NCBI RefSeq assembly: GCF_018130695.1
Contig: NZ_JAFCJX010000040.1
Coordinates: 1-64,000, forward strand
Source of the DNA: Bradyrhizobium jicamae
GTDB lineage: Bacteria > Pseudomonadota > Alphaproteobacteria > Rhizobiales > Xanthobacteraceae
Direction: 5' to 3'
DNA: 64,000 bases
Position numbers and translations under genes: made by a program. Positions within the stretch are counted from its first letter, which is position 1; every line of letters begins with the position of its first letter. This document shows, in pieces, positions 41,741-50,896 of this stretch. Under the pieces are notes generated by a model. That model had not been told where the DNA came from. It made no database searches and saw nothing but the letters and a program-made list of their open reading frames with translations.

Positions 41741-42276
41741 GCAAGACCGAAAAACAAAAGATGCTGGCGGGCGAACTCTATCGCCCGGATGCGGAACTCG
41801 CCGCCGAACATGCCATGGCGAAGGAATGGATGGCACGGTACAATTCCGCGCTGTCGCCAGGCGAACAGCATGTGATGCTGCGTGAGCGCTTCCGCCGGGT
41901 CGGCAAGGACGCGATGATCCGCGCGCCGTTCTTCTGCGACTATGGCAGCAACATCAGCGTCGGCGACGGCGTCTTCCTCAACTTCAACTGCGTGATCCTC
42001 GACGTCGTCGAGGTCGAGATCGGCGACCGCACCCAGATCGGGCCGGCCGTGCAGATCTACACCGCCGACCACCCGCGCGACGCCGAGACCCGCCGTTCCG
42101 GGCTCGAATTCGGCCGCCCGATACGGATCGGCCGCGACGTCTGGATCGGCGGCGGCGCCATCATCCTGCCCGGCGTCACCATCGGTGACGGCGCGCTGAT
42201 CGGAGCCGGCAGCGTGGTCACCCGGGATGTCGCCCCCGGCGCGACGGTGGCAGGAAACCCGGCCCGGCCGCGATAG
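41737..42276 (+). CDS. Sugar O-acetyltransferase (maltose acetyltransferase/NodL/LacA type)
   Basis: 179-aa left-handed beta-helix acetyltransferase using acetyl-CoA. The N-terminal Mac domain (LSKTEKQKMLAGELYRPDAE) is followed by hexapeptide repeats and the catalytic His in YTADHPRDAETR, then GRDVWIGGGAIILPGVTIGD and GAGSVVTRDVAPG. The TTG at 41737 overlaps the ribF stop and restores the usual family N-terminus; ATG 41761 is shorter. The acceptor sugar is unknown. Confidence 0.9.
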   Translation: MSKTEKQKMLAGELYRPDAELAAEHAMAKEWMARYNSALSPGEQHVMLRERFRRVGKDAMIRAPFFCDYGSNISVGDGVFLNFNCVILDVVEVEIGDRTQIGPAVQIYTADHPRDAETRRSGLEFGRPIRIGRDVWIGGGAIILPGVTIGDGALIGAGSVVTRDVAPGATVAGNPARPR

Positions 42277-42291
42277 GATACCCGCACCACT

Positions 42292-42732
42292 TCAGGGGAG
42301 TAGGCGCGAATCGAATGGCGCTCTGATAATTTCTGCCACAGTGATCCTGGCCGCGTCTTGATGTGCAGGGTTCAGGAGGAAGTTGTCGCCCTTCCCGCTA
42401 ATTGCGGATGGCACGCGCAATAGGGCACACGTTGCGCGATCGAGCCATTTGTCGCCGATGTCTCGGGTCATCACCGCATTTGACCGCCAATCCGTCGGCA
42501 ACTCGGCATCGACGATCTCTACGGTAACGTCGCTGGGGACGACGACGCGCAACAATTGATAGGTCGCTGGAATCAGATCGCGGTCCATATGAACCAGCAT
42601 TTCCAGGAGCGCGCTGGACGCGTGATCGGCGAGATAGACGATCCGCCTGCCTTGCGAATGCCATCGTCCCGCGGCCCTTAGGCCTCCTATCCCGGAAAGA
42701 TCGGCGTAATTTGATATCCGCCAGAGCTCCAT
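42292..42732 (-). CDS. RES-domain toxin (NAD-degrading/phosphorylase family)
   Basis: 146 aa. RES family members of COG5654 deplete NAD+. Landmarks: MELWRISNYADLSGI (Arg near the N-terminus), AGRWHSQGRRIVYLADHASS (Arg and Tyr of the active site), ALLEMLVHM (Glu) and GDNFLLNPAHQDAARI at the C-terminus. The usual GGRW is AGRW here. It lies 8 bp downstream of its antitoxin gene and is translated after it. Its end is only 16 bp from the acetyltransferase stop. Confidence 0.92.
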   Translation of the reverse strand: MELWRISNYADLSGIGGLRAAGRWHSQGRRIVYLADHASSALLEMLVHMDRDLIPATYQLLRVVVPSDVTVEIVDAELPTDWRSNAVMTRDIGDKWLDRATCALLRVPSAISGKGDNFLLNPAHQDAARITVAEIIRAPFDSRLLP

Positions 42733-42740
42733 CGGATAGC

Positions 42741-43109
42741 TCAGGCAAAGATTCCATGATCGATTTGTTCGAGCATCTCGCGAACGACGGCCGTCCCAAG
42801 CTCGTCACTCAGAAGGTCGGCCGGCTTTTGACCTGACAGCGATGCATTGGGCCGCTGGAGCCAGGATTCGGCCTTCTGCGCGTCGCCAAATATCCGGTGG
42901 GCGACACTCTTGATCTCCAGTGTTCGGATCAGATTTGCCTCATCCAGTTTTCTAGCGAGTTCGGCAAAACTATCGGGTATCCCCGGTTGCACGATGTCAT
43001 CGTGCATCCCCCTGAGCTGATGCCCTATCCTCGACTGGATTTCGGGCCCGTCGCCTTGTCGGCGGAGGTCCTTGAGGGTCTCGTAAACCTCAGAAGGTTT
43101 GGCACTCAT
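42741..43109 (-). CDS. Xre/MbcA/ParS-type antitoxin
   Basis: 122 aa. The C-terminal toxin-binding domain is clear: AESWLQRPNASLSGQKPADL, LSDELGTAVVREMLEQIDHG, IFA. The N-terminal part (about residues 1-60) carries a weak Xre-like helical region. Antitoxin precedes toxin by 8 bp, the standard order of Xre-RES operons; it probably autoregulates the promoter in 43110-43361. The pair is lower in GC than the flanking ribF and ileS, suggesting acquisition. Confidence 0.9.
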   Translation of the reverse strand: MSAKPSEVYETLKDLRRQGDGPEIQSRIGHQLRGMHDDIVQPGIPDSFAELARKLDEANLIRTLEIKSVAHRIFGDAQKAESWLQRPNASLSGQKPADLLSDELGTAVVREMLEQIDHGIFA

Positions 43110-43361
43110 GAATTCTCTCCAGTAATCAATAGATTAGTATTGTTGGCGAAATCCGCAACGGTGATTACGTCGGGTGCCGTGCAGGCTTTGCGATTTGCCC
43201 GCCCGGCTGCTATGGAAAGCCCCCATGTTTTCGCGGCGCATCATACGGATTAGCGGCCCGGCTTCCGCCTGAGCTTCACGCTCGGCGCAAGACCGGGATG
43301 TCCTCGTTTCACCCGCGATTGATCGCGTTTTCGCGCCTTTCCGAGCCAGATCAGAGCCTTT

Positions 43362-46352
43362 ATGTCCGACAAGCCGCAAAATCCCGACTATTCCAAAACC
43401 CTTTACCTGCCGCAGACCGAGTTTCCGATGCGCGCCGGCCTGCCCCAGCGCGAGCCGGAAATCCTCAAATACTGGAACGACATCGAGCTCTACGACCGGC
43501 TGCGCCGCGCGTCGGAAGGGCGGCCCAAATTCGTGCTGCATGACGGCCCGCCCTATGCCAACGGCAACATCCATATCGGGCACGCCCTGAACAAGATCCT
43601 CAAGGACGTCGTGACCAAGAGCCAGCAGATGCTCGGCTTCGACTCCAACTATGTCCCCGGCTGGGACTGCCACGGCCTGCCGATCGAATGGAAGATCGAG
43701 GAGGAGAACTACCGCTCCAAGGGCAAGCCGAAGCCTGACTTTCGCGACTCCACCGCGATGGTGGCGTTCCGGAAAGAGTGCCGCGCCTACGCCACGCACT
43801 GGATCAATGTGCAGCGCGAGGAGTTCAAGCGGCTCGGCATCATCGGCGACTGGGACCATCCCTACCAGACGATGACCTATCCGGCCGAGGCGCAGATCGC
43901 GCGCGAGCTGATGAAGTTCGCCGCCAACGGCACGCTCTATCGCGGCTCCAAGCCGGTGATGTGGAGCGTGGTCGAGAAGACCGCGCTGGCCGAGGCCGAG
44001 GTCGAATACGAGGACTACACCTCCGACATGGTGTGGGTGAAATTCCCGGTCACCTCGCCGGCGCATGGCGCGCTCGCCAATGCCTCCGTCGTGATCTGGA
44101 CCACCACGCCCTGGACGCTACCCGGCAACCGCGCGATCTCCTTCTCGCCGAAGATCACCTACGGCCTGTTCGAGGTCACTGATGCGCCCGCCGACAACTG
44201 GGCCACGACCGGCGATCTCCTGATCCTCGCCGACGCGCTGGCCGACGGCGTGTTCAAGCAGGCGCGCGTCACCGCTTACAAGAAGGTCCGCGATCTCCCC
44301 GGCGACACGCTCGATGCAGTCGAATGCTCGCATCCGCTGAAGGGTCTTGCCGGCGGCTACGACTTCATCGTGCCGCTGCTCGCCGGCGATCACGTCACCG
44401 ACGACACCGGCACCGGCTTCGTGCACACCGCGCCGAGCCACGGCCGCGAGGACTTCGACGTCTGGACGGCGCACACCCGTGAGCTGGACGCACGCGGCAT
44501 CAACACCACGATCCCCTACACCGTCGACGAGAACGGCGCCTACACCGCGCAGGCGCCCGGCTTCACCGCAAAACGCGTGATCAACGACAAGGGCGAGAAG
44601 GGCGACGCCAACGAGGCCGTGATCAAGGCGCTGGTCGAGGCCGGCAAGCTCCTGGCGCGCGGCCGTCTCAGGCATCAATACCCGCATTCCTGGCGCTCCA
44701 AGAAGCCGGTGATCTTCCGTAACACACCGCAATGGTTCATCGCGATGGACAAGGACATCGTCGAGAACGGCCATGCGAAGAAGGGCGACACGGTGCGCGC
44801 CCGCGCGCTGCACGCGATCTCGGTGACGCAATGGGTGCCGCCGGCGGGACAGAACCGCATCAACGGCATGATCGCCAACCGTCCGGACTGGGTGATCTCG
44901 CGCCAGCGCGCCTGGGGCGTGCCGATCGCCGTGTTCGTGCGCGAGAAGGGCGACGGTTCGGCCGAGATCCTTCGGGACGAGGTCGTCAACCAGCGCATCA
45001 CCGAGGCCTTCATGGAGGAAGGCGCCGACGCCTGGTACAAGGACGGCGCCCGCGAGCGCTTCCTCGGGTCCCGCGCAAAGGAAGACTGGAAGAAGGTCGA
45101 CGACATCTGCGACGTCTGGTTCGATTCCGGCTCGACCCATGCCTTCGTGCTGGAAGACCGCCAGAGTTTTCCGCAGCTCGGCAACATCGTCCGCAAGATC
45201 GACGGTGGCAACGACACCGTGATGTATCTGGAAGGTTCGGACCAGCATCGCGGCTGGTTCCACTCCTCGCTGCTGGAGAGTGCCGGCACGCGTGGCCGGG
45301 CGCCCTATGACGTCGTGCTGACCCACGGCTTCACGCTCGACGAGAACGGCCGCAAGATGTCGAAGTCGCTCGGCAACACCGTCGAGCCGCAGAAGGTGAT
45401 CAAGGATTCCGGCGCCGACATCCTGCGGCTCTGGGTCTGCGCCACCGACTATGCCGACGACCAGCGCATCGGCCCCGAGATCCTGAAGAACACCATCGAG
45501 ACCTATCGCAAGCTGCGCAACTCGATCCGCTGGATGCTCGGCACGCTGCATCACTTCAAGCCGTCGGACGAAGTGGCCTTTGACGATATGCCCGAGCTCG
45601 AGCGGCTGATGTTGCATCGGCTGAGCGAGATCGATGCCGTGGTGCGCGAGGCCTATGCCAGCTTCGACTACAAGACCGTCGTCGCCTCGCTGTCGAATTT
45701 CATGAATGCCGATCTGTCGGCGTTCTATTTCGATATCCGCAAGGATGGGCTGTACTGCGAACCGCCGTCGTCGACGATTCGCAAATCGGCGCTCACCACC
45801 GTCGACATCCTGTGCGATGCGATCCTGAAATGGATGGCGCCGATCATCAGCTTCACCGCGGACGAAGCCTGGCGGATGTACCGGCCGGGCGGCAGTCCGT
45901 CGGTGCACCTGCAGACATTCCCGAACGATCTCGCCGGCTTCCGTGACGATGCGCTGGCCGCGAAATGGGAAACCATCCGCGACGTGCGCCGTGTCGTCAC
46001 CGGCGCGCTCGAGCTCGAACGCGCCGCCAAGAACATCGGCTCCTCGCTCGAGGCCTCGCCGATCATCTACGTCTCCGACCGGGCGACGCTGGCGACACTG
46101 TTCGACGTCGACCTCGCCGAGGTCTGCATCACCTCGAGCTACGAGGTGCGGGAGGGCGAGGCCCCGGCCAACGCGTTCCGTCTGGACTCGGTCGCAGGCG
46201 TTGCCGTGGTGGTCGAAAAGGCCGTCGGCACCAAATGCGCCCGCTCCTGGAAGATCCGGCCCGATGTCGGCGCGGACACCGAGTATCCCGACGTCACGCC
46301 GCGCGACGCGCAGGCGCTGCGCGAATGGAAGGCGCTGGGGGTCAGCATTTGA
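43362..46352 (+). CDS. ileS: Isoleucyl-tRNA synthetase
   Basis: 996-aa class I synthetase. HIGH motif in YANGNIHIGHALNKILKD, the editing (CP1) domain with TTTPWTLPGN, KMSKS motif in DENGRKMSKSLGNTVEPQ, and RQRAWGVPIAVF. The C-terminal zinc-binding domain of the E. coli enzyme appears absent or reduced, as in other alphaproteobacteria. The TGA overlaps the lspA TTG start, coupling the genes. Confidence 0.97.
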   Translation: MSDKPQNPDYSKTLYLPQTEFPMRAGLPQREPEILKYWNDIELYDRLRRASEGRPKFVLHDGPPYANGNIHIGHALNKILKDVVTKSQQMLGFDSNYVPGWDCHGLPIEWKIEEENYRSKGKPKPDFRDSTAMVAFRKECRAYATHWINVQREEFKRLGIIGDWDHPYQTMTYPAEAQIARELMKFAANGTLYRGSKPVMWSVVEKTALAEAEVEYEDYTSDMVWVKFPVTSPAHGALANASVVIWTTTPWTLPGNRAISFSPKITYGLFEVTDAPADNWATTGDLLILADALADGVFKQARVTAYKKVRDLPGDTLDAVECSHPLKGLAGGYDFIVPLLAGDHVTDDTGTGFVHTAPSHGREDFDVWTAHTRELDARGINTTIPYTVDENGAYTAQAPGFTAKRVINDKGEKGDANEAVIKALVEAGKLLARGRLRHQYPHSWRSKKPVIFRNTPQWFIAMDKDIVENGHAKKGDTVRARALHAISVTQWVPPAGQNRINGMIANRPDWVISRQRAWGVPIAVFVREKGDGSAEILRDEVVNQRITEAFMEEGADAWYKDGARERFLGSRAKEDWKKVDDICDVWFDSGSTHAFVLEDRQSFPQLGNIVRKIDGGNDTVMYLEGSDQHRGWFHSSLLESAGTRGRAPYDVVLTHGFTLDENGRKMSKSLGNTVEPQKVIKDSGADILRLWVCATDYADDQRIGPEILKNTIETYRKLRNSIRWMLGTLHHFKPSDEVAFDDMPELERLMLHRLSEIDAVVREAYASFDYKTVVASLSNFMNADLSAFYFDIRKDGLYCEPPSSTIRKSALTTVDILCDAILKWMAPIISFTADEAWRMYRPGGSPSVHLQTFPNDLAGFRDDALAAKWETIRDVRRVVTGALELERAAKNIGSSLEASPIIYVSDRATLATLFDVDLAEVCITSSYEVREGEAPANAFRLDSVAGVAVVVEKAVGTKCARSWKIRPDVGADTEYPDVTPRDAQALREWKALGVSI

Positions 46353-46843
46353 AGCCGCTCCATGCCGGCGTGCTTGCGGCGGTCGCGACCCTGATCGCCG
46401 ACCAGGCCTCGAAGCTGTGGCTGCTATTCGTGTTCGACATTGCCCATCGCGGCGCGGTCCGGGTCACGCCGTTCTTTGACCTGGTGCTGGCCTGGAACGT
46501 CGGGATCAGCTTTGGCTGGCTCCAGAGCGAGAACCCGATGGCCCAGATCGCGCTCGGGACGGTCAAGGCGGTCGCGGTGGTCGTGCTGGCGATCTGGATG
46601 GCGCGGTCGCGCACCCTGCTCGCCACCGTGGCGCTCGGCCTGATCATCGGCGGGGCGATCGGCAATGCGATCGACCGCTTCGCCTATGGCGCGGTGGTCG
46701 ATTTTGCCCTGTTTCACGTCGAGATCGGCGGAAATGTCTATAATTGGTACGTTTTCAACCTGGCCGATGTGGCCATCGTTGCCGGTGTGGCCGCCCTCTT
46801 GTATGATTCCTTCCTGGGGGTACCCGCCGCAAAAGCGCCCTGA
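46349..46843 (+). CDS. lspA: Lipoprotein signal peptidase
   Basis: Signal peptidase II, removes signal peptides from diacylated prolipoproteins. 164 aa with four hydrophobic segments. The catalytic aspartates are in GGAIGNAIDRFAYGAVVDFA and FNLADVAIVAGV. The TTG at 46349 overlapping the ileS stop gives LKPLHAGVLAAVATLIADQA, the expected N-terminus; no ATG gives a full-length protein without extension. It is paired functionally with lgt at 4.0 kb. Confidence 0.95.
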   Translation: MKPLHAGVLAAVATLIADQASKLWLLFVFDIAHRGAVRVTPFFDLVLAWNVGISFGWLQSENPMAQIALGTVKAVAVVVLAIWMARSRTLLATVALGLIIGGAIGNAIDRFAYGAVVDFALFHVEIGGNVYNWYVFNLADVAIVAGVAALLYDSFLGVPAAKAP

Positions 46844-46960
46844 TCCCGGCCGATAGGGTCCGGTCAGCGGTTTATTGCCCGCATGCGGCGGAGCTGAGCC
46901 TAAGCCAGTGATCGGCTTATGGAAAAACGCCTTGCAGAAATTTGAGATGGGAATGGCGCG

Positions 46961-47671
46961 ATGCGCAACACCGAAGCCCTGATCGAAACCTCCCGGCCCG
47001 TGCTCAAGCGCACCCTGCGCCTGGCGCTGGTGGCCGCCGGGATCGCGCTGGCGATGACGGGCGCGGCCCGTGCCGGCGACGATGATGACGATGACGGCAT
47101 GACCTTCGAAGAGCGCATCATCGACAACATCATGACCGGTGTCGGCGCCAAGAGCATGGCCAACAAGGGCATCGAGTATCGCGAGCGCTCGCCGCTGGTG
47201 GTGCCGCCGAAGCTCGATTTGCCGCCGCCCGCCTCCGCCACCCAGGCGACCGCGCCGAACTGGCCGAAGGATCCTGATGTGGCCAAGCGCAACGCCGCGA
47301 TCGCGGCGCGCAAGAACGAGCGCAAGAAGGAGGCGCGCGAGTTGGCGCAGCCGCTGACCCCGGCCGAGATCGAGGCCGGCCGCAAGCAGCAGACCGCCCG
47401 CACCAGCAACGATCCGATCGAGCCCGGCGTGACCAAGAACCCGATGCTGAGCCCGGAACAGCTCGGCTACACCGGCGGCCTGCTCGGCATGTTCAAGGGC
47501 AACACCAACGAGGAAGCCCAGTTCAAGGGCGAGCCGACGCGCGAAAACCTGACCGAGCCGCCGCCCGGCTATCAGACCCCGTCGGCGAACTATTCCTACG
47601 GGATCGGTCCGCAGAAGCCGATGGCCCAGCGCGGTCAATACGACATCCAGACCGGCAAAGAAATTCAGTAG
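46961..47671 (+). CDS. Secreted hypothetical protein with Asp run and disordered C-terminus
   Basis: 236 aa. A signal-like segment (LALVAAGIALAMTGAARAGD) ends before a run of six Asp (GDDDDDDG). The rest is Pro/Lys/Glu-rich and low in hydrophobics (FEERIIDNIMTGVGAKSMAN; AARKNERKKEARELAQPLTP), with short conserved-looking patches (LGYTGGLLGMF). No known domain. It lies between lspA and the M16 peptidases, a position shared by conserved Bradyrhizobiaceae hypothetical proteins as far as I know. Confidence 0.7.
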   Translation: MRNTEALIETSRPVLKRTLRLALVAAGIALAMTGAARAGDDDDDDGMTFEERIIDNIMTGVGAKSMANKGIEYRERSPLVVPPKLDLPPPASATQATAPNWPKDPDVAKRNAAIAARKNERKKEARELAQPLTPAEIEAGRKQQTARTSNDPIEPGVTKNPMLSPEQLGYTGGLLGMFKGNTNEEAQFKGEPTRENLTEPPPGYQTPSANYSYGIGPQKPMAQRGQYDIQTGKEIQ

Positions 47672-47707
47672 CCGCCTTGACGTCGGTCCGCAGCACCCTG
47701 CCTGCTT

Positions 47708-47810
47708 CTCTAGAGCCGTCTCCGTTCCGATTGAATCGAAACGGGGCTGTAGATTCATGTTTTGACGCCTTTTCTTCACGCGAACCGGTGTCCACTTCGC
47801 TGGAAAACGC
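47708..47810. repeat. Dispersed repeat family D, full-length copy 4, inverted
   Basis: Reverse complement of the copy at 29276-29375: tctagagccgtctccgttcc, gattgaatcgaaacggggct and ttttcttcacgcgaaccggt, then cacttcgctggaaaacgc. It lies 36 bp after the stop of the secreted hypothetical gene and 130 bp before the M16 peptidase gene. Confidence 0.88.
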
Positions 47811-47941
47811 GGTGCCTGAGGATTCCGTGATGCGGAGAGGCGTTTGCCTCGCCGCTTCGTGACGTCCTGGCCTGGCCAATCGGTCTACGATGGGCCGCTT
47901 TTTGCATCCCGGCGATTGGTCCGGTCACCACAGGAATCATG

Positions 47942-49330
47942 ATGTCAGCACGCCGCTCCGTCGCCTCGCTCGCTGCCGCATTCGCTCTCACCTTCGCGCT
48001 TCCGATCGGCAATGGCTGGGCCCAGACCACGGTGACGTCGGAGCGGCCGGCAAGCTTCACGCTCGGCAACGGCCTGCAGGTGGTGGTGATCCCTGATCGC
48101 CGCACGCCGGTCGTCACCCAGATGATCTGGTACAAGGTCGGCTCCGCCGACGAGACCCCGGGCAAATCGGGGCTCGCGCATTTCCTCGAGCATCTGATGT
48201 TCAAGGGCACCGCCAAGCATCCGGCCGGCGAGTTCTCGCAGACGGTGCTCAGGGTCGGCGGCAACGAGAATGCCTTCACCTCGGTCGACTACACCGGCTA
48301 TTTCCAGCGCGTGCCGCGCGAGCAGCTCGCAAGCATGATGGAGTTCGAGGCCGACCGCATGACCGGCCTGATCCTCAAGGACGAGAACGTGCTGCCCGAG
48401 CGCGACGTCGTACTCGAAGAGTTCAACATGCGCGTCGCCAACAATCCGGAAGCGCGGCTGACCGAGCAGATCATGGCCGCGCTCTATCTCAACCACCCTT
48501 ACGGCCGCCCGGTGATCGGCTGGCGCCAGGAGATCGAGAAGCTCGACCGCGAGGATGCGCTCGCCTTCTACAAGCGCTTCTACGCGCCCAACAACGCGAT
48601 CCTGGTGATCGCCGGCGACGTCGACGCCAAGGATATCCGCCCGCTGGTGGAGAAGAATTTCGGCCCGATCCCGGCGCAGCCCGCGATCCCCGAGAAGCGG
48701 GTGCGGCCGCAGGAGCCGACGCCGGCGGCGCCGCGCACCGTGACGCTGTCCGATCCGCGGGTCGAGCAGCCCGGCCTGCGCCGCAATTACCTGGTGCCGT
48801 CGGCCTCGACCGCCGCTGCCGGCGAAAGCCCGGCACTCGACGTGCTCGCGCAATTGATGGGCGGCGGCGCCAACTCCTATCTCCACCGCTCGCTGGTGCT
48901 CGACAAGGGCCTGGCGATCGCTGCCGGCGCCGGCTATCAGGGCACCGCGCTGGACCCCTCGCAATTCTCGATCTCGGTGACGCCGAAGCCCGGCGTCGAG
49001 TTCGCGCAGATCGAGGAAGCGCTCGACAAGGTGATAGCAGACGTCGCGCAGAACACCGCGAAAGCCGAGGATTTGGAGCGGGTGAAGACCCAGCTGATCG
49101 CGGAAGCAATCTACGCCCAGGATAACCAGGCGACGCTGGCCCGCTGGTATGGCGGCGCGCTGACCACGGGCCTGAGCATCGACGACATCAGGAGCTGGCC
49201 GGACCGCATCCGCGCCGTCACCGCCGAGCAGGTGCGCGATGCCGCCGCCAAATGGCTCGACAAGAAGCGGTCGGTCACCGGTTATCTCATCAAGGATGCT
49301 GCGCCGAAACGCGAGGAGAAGCGCTCGTGA
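47942..49330 (+). CDS. M16 family zinc peptidase, catalytically competent
   Basis: 462 aa. The signal peptide (VASLAAAFALTFALPIGNGWAQ) implies periplasmic location. The inverted zinc motif HFLEHLMFKGTAKH (HxxEH) and downstream Glu are intact. Two M16 half-domains fit the length. It starts with ATG at 47939 or 47942. Its TGA overlaps the GTG start of the second M16 gene, which lacks the metal motif. Together they resemble the alpha/beta pairs of mitochondrial processing peptidase or bacterial PQQ-F-like heterodimers. Confidence 0.94.
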   Translation: MSARRSVASLAAAFALTFALPIGNGWAQTTVTSERPASFTLGNGLQVVVIPDRRTPVVTQMIWYKVGSADETPGKSGLAHFLEHLMFKGTAKHPAGEFSQTVLRVGGNENAFTSVDYTGYFQRVPREQLASMMEFEADRMTGLILKDENVLPERDVVLEEFNMRVANNPEARLTEQIMAALYLNHPYGRPVIGWRQEIEKLDREDALAFYKRFYAPNNAILVIAGDVDAKDIRPLVEKNFGPIPAQPAIPEKRVRPQEPTPAAPRTVTLSDPRVEQPGLRRNYLVPSASTAAAGESPALDVLAQLMGGGANSYLHRSLVLDKGLAIAAGAGYQGTALDPSQFSISVTPKPGVEFAQIEEALDKVIADVAQNTAKAEDLERVKTQLIAEAIYAQDNQATLARWYGGALTTGLSIDDIRSWPDRIRAVTAEQVRDAAAKWLDKKRSVTGYLIKDAAPKREEKRS

Positions 49331-50694
49331 TTACTGCCCTCACCCGCCGTGCAGCCCTGATCGGCGGCGCCTGCGCCGCCATGACGCTTCTCTCCGTCGC
49401 GCCCTCGCAGGCGGCTGCGAAAATCCAGCGGCTGGTGTCGCCCGGTGGCATCGAGGCCTGGTTCGTCCAGGATGCCACCGTGCCGCTGATCGCGATGGAA
49501 TATGCCTTTGCCGGCGGCGCCAGCCAGGATCCGACCGCCAAGCCCGGCGTCGGCAACATGGTCGCCGACCTGCTCGATGAAGGCTCCGGCGATCTCGATT
49601 CCAAGACCTTCCATGAGCGGCTCGAACGCCGCGCCATCGAGCTGAGCTTCTCGGCGACGCGGGACAATTTCCGCGGCAGCCTGCGCATGCTCAAGGACAA
49701 CAAGGACGAGGCCTACGAGCTGCTGCGCTCGGCGCTGAGCGCGCCGCATTTCGACCCCGTCGATGTCGAGCGCATCCGCGGCCAGGTGCTGTCGACGCTG
49801 CGCCGCGAGTCCACCAATCCGAGCTCGATCGCGGGACGCAAGTTCCTGCAGGTCGCGTTCGGCGATCATCCCTATGGCCGGCAGGCCAGCGGCACGCTGG
49901 AGAGCGTGCCGAAGATCGAGATTGCCGACCTCAAGGACTACGCCCGCCGCATCATCGCCAAGGATACGCTGCGGGTCGCCGTGGTCGGCGACGTCGATCC
50001 GGACACGCTCGGCAGACTGCTCGACAAGACCTTTGGCGGCCTGCCCGCCAAGGCCGATCTGGTGCCGGTCCCCGACGTGGTGGCGACCAAGCCGCCGCAG
50101 CGCGCCTTCATCCCGCTCGACGTGCCGCAGACGGTCGTCACCTTCGGCGGCCCCGGCGTCCGCCGGCATGATCCGGACTTCATGGCCGCCTATGTGGTGA
50201 ACCACATTCTTGGCGGCGGCGGGCTGTCGTCGCGGCTCTACAAGGAGGTCCGCGAGAAACGCGGGCTCGCCTACTCCGTCTACGAGACCCTGCTCTGGAT
50301 GGATCATTCCGCGCTGTTCTTCGGCAACACCGGCACCCGCGCCGACCGCGCCGGAGAAACCGTGGATGCGATCGAAACGGAAATCCGCCGCATCGCCGAG
50401 GAAGGCCCGACCCAGAAGGAGCTGGATGAGGCGAAATCCTATCTGAAGGGCTCGCAGATGCTGGCGCTCGATACGTCCTCGAAGCTCGCGCAGGCGATGC
50501 TGCAATATCAGCTCGACAAGCTGCCGATCGACTATATCGAGAAGCGCAACGCCATCGTCGACGCTGTGACGCTGGACGACGCCAAGCGCGTCGCCAAGAA
50601 GCTCTGGGGCGACGGATTGCTGACCGTGATCGTCGGCCGCGCCCCGCAGGCCGCTGCGCAGCCGGCGGCGGCGGCGCCCAAGGCTAGCAACTAA
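49327..50694 (+). CDS. M16 family peptidase-like protein, inactive partner
   Basis: 455 aa from a GTG overlapping the previous stop (GTGA). Signal peptide with RRAALIGGACAAMTLLSVAP. At the position of HxxEH it reads GVGNMVADLLDEGSGDLDSK, so no zinc site. The glycine-rich loop GGGGLSSRLYKEVREKRGL is retained, as in regulatory M16 partners. Likely forms a heterodimer with the active subunit. The C-terminus (PQAAAQPAAAAPKASN) ends within the first unit of a 13-bp tandem repeat. Confidence 0.92.
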   Translation: MITALTRRAALIGGACAAMTLLSVAPSQAAAKIQRLVSPGGIEAWFVQDATVPLIAMEYAFAGGASQDPTAKPGVGNMVADLLDEGSGDLDSKTFHERLERRAIELSFSATRDNFRGSLRMLKDNKDEAYELLRSALSAPHFDPVDVERIRGQVLSTLRRESTNPSSIAGRKFLQVAFGDHPYGRQASGTLESVPKIEIADLKDYARRIIAKDTLRVAVVGDVDPDTLGRLLDKTFGGLPAKADLVPVPDVVATKPPQRAFIPLDVPQTVVTFGGPGVRRHDPDFMAAYVVNHILGGGGLSSRLYKEVREKRGLAYSVYETLLWMDHSALFFGNTGTRADRAGETVDAIETEIRRIAEEGPTQKELDEAKSYLKGSQMLALDTSSKLAQAMLQYQLDKLPIDYIEKRNAIVDAVTLDDAKRVAKKLWGDGLLTVIVGRAPQAAAQPAAAAPKASN

Positions 50695-50720
50695 GGCTAG
50701 CAACTAAGGCTAGCAACTGA
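50682..50720. repeat. 13-bp tandem repeat, three units, across the M16 stop
   Basis: aaggctagcaact occurs three times in a row. The first unit encodes the end of the M16 protein and the following TAA; the second unit brings TAG in the same frame. The unit length of 13 shifts the frame each time, so a slip would change the C-terminus. Confidence 0.9.
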
Positions 50721-50896
50721 CGCACGCCCGATCGCACAACGACTTGAACCGTCCCGTGCAGGCGCGGCAGCGTTCGCGCTCTGATTGACTCCGCAAATGA
50801 GCCTTAATATCGTCCCGCCGGGGCGTTGGGGATTGTACACGGCAGGGTGACCGCTGGCCGTGGGAAATTGTGTCCGGCTCCGGAAATGGGGCTGGC

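Noticed and set aside
44118..45908. 596-codon open frame on the minus strand
   Set aside because: Antisense to ileS; His/Gly/Asp/Val-rich translation typical of the shadow of a GC-rich gene.
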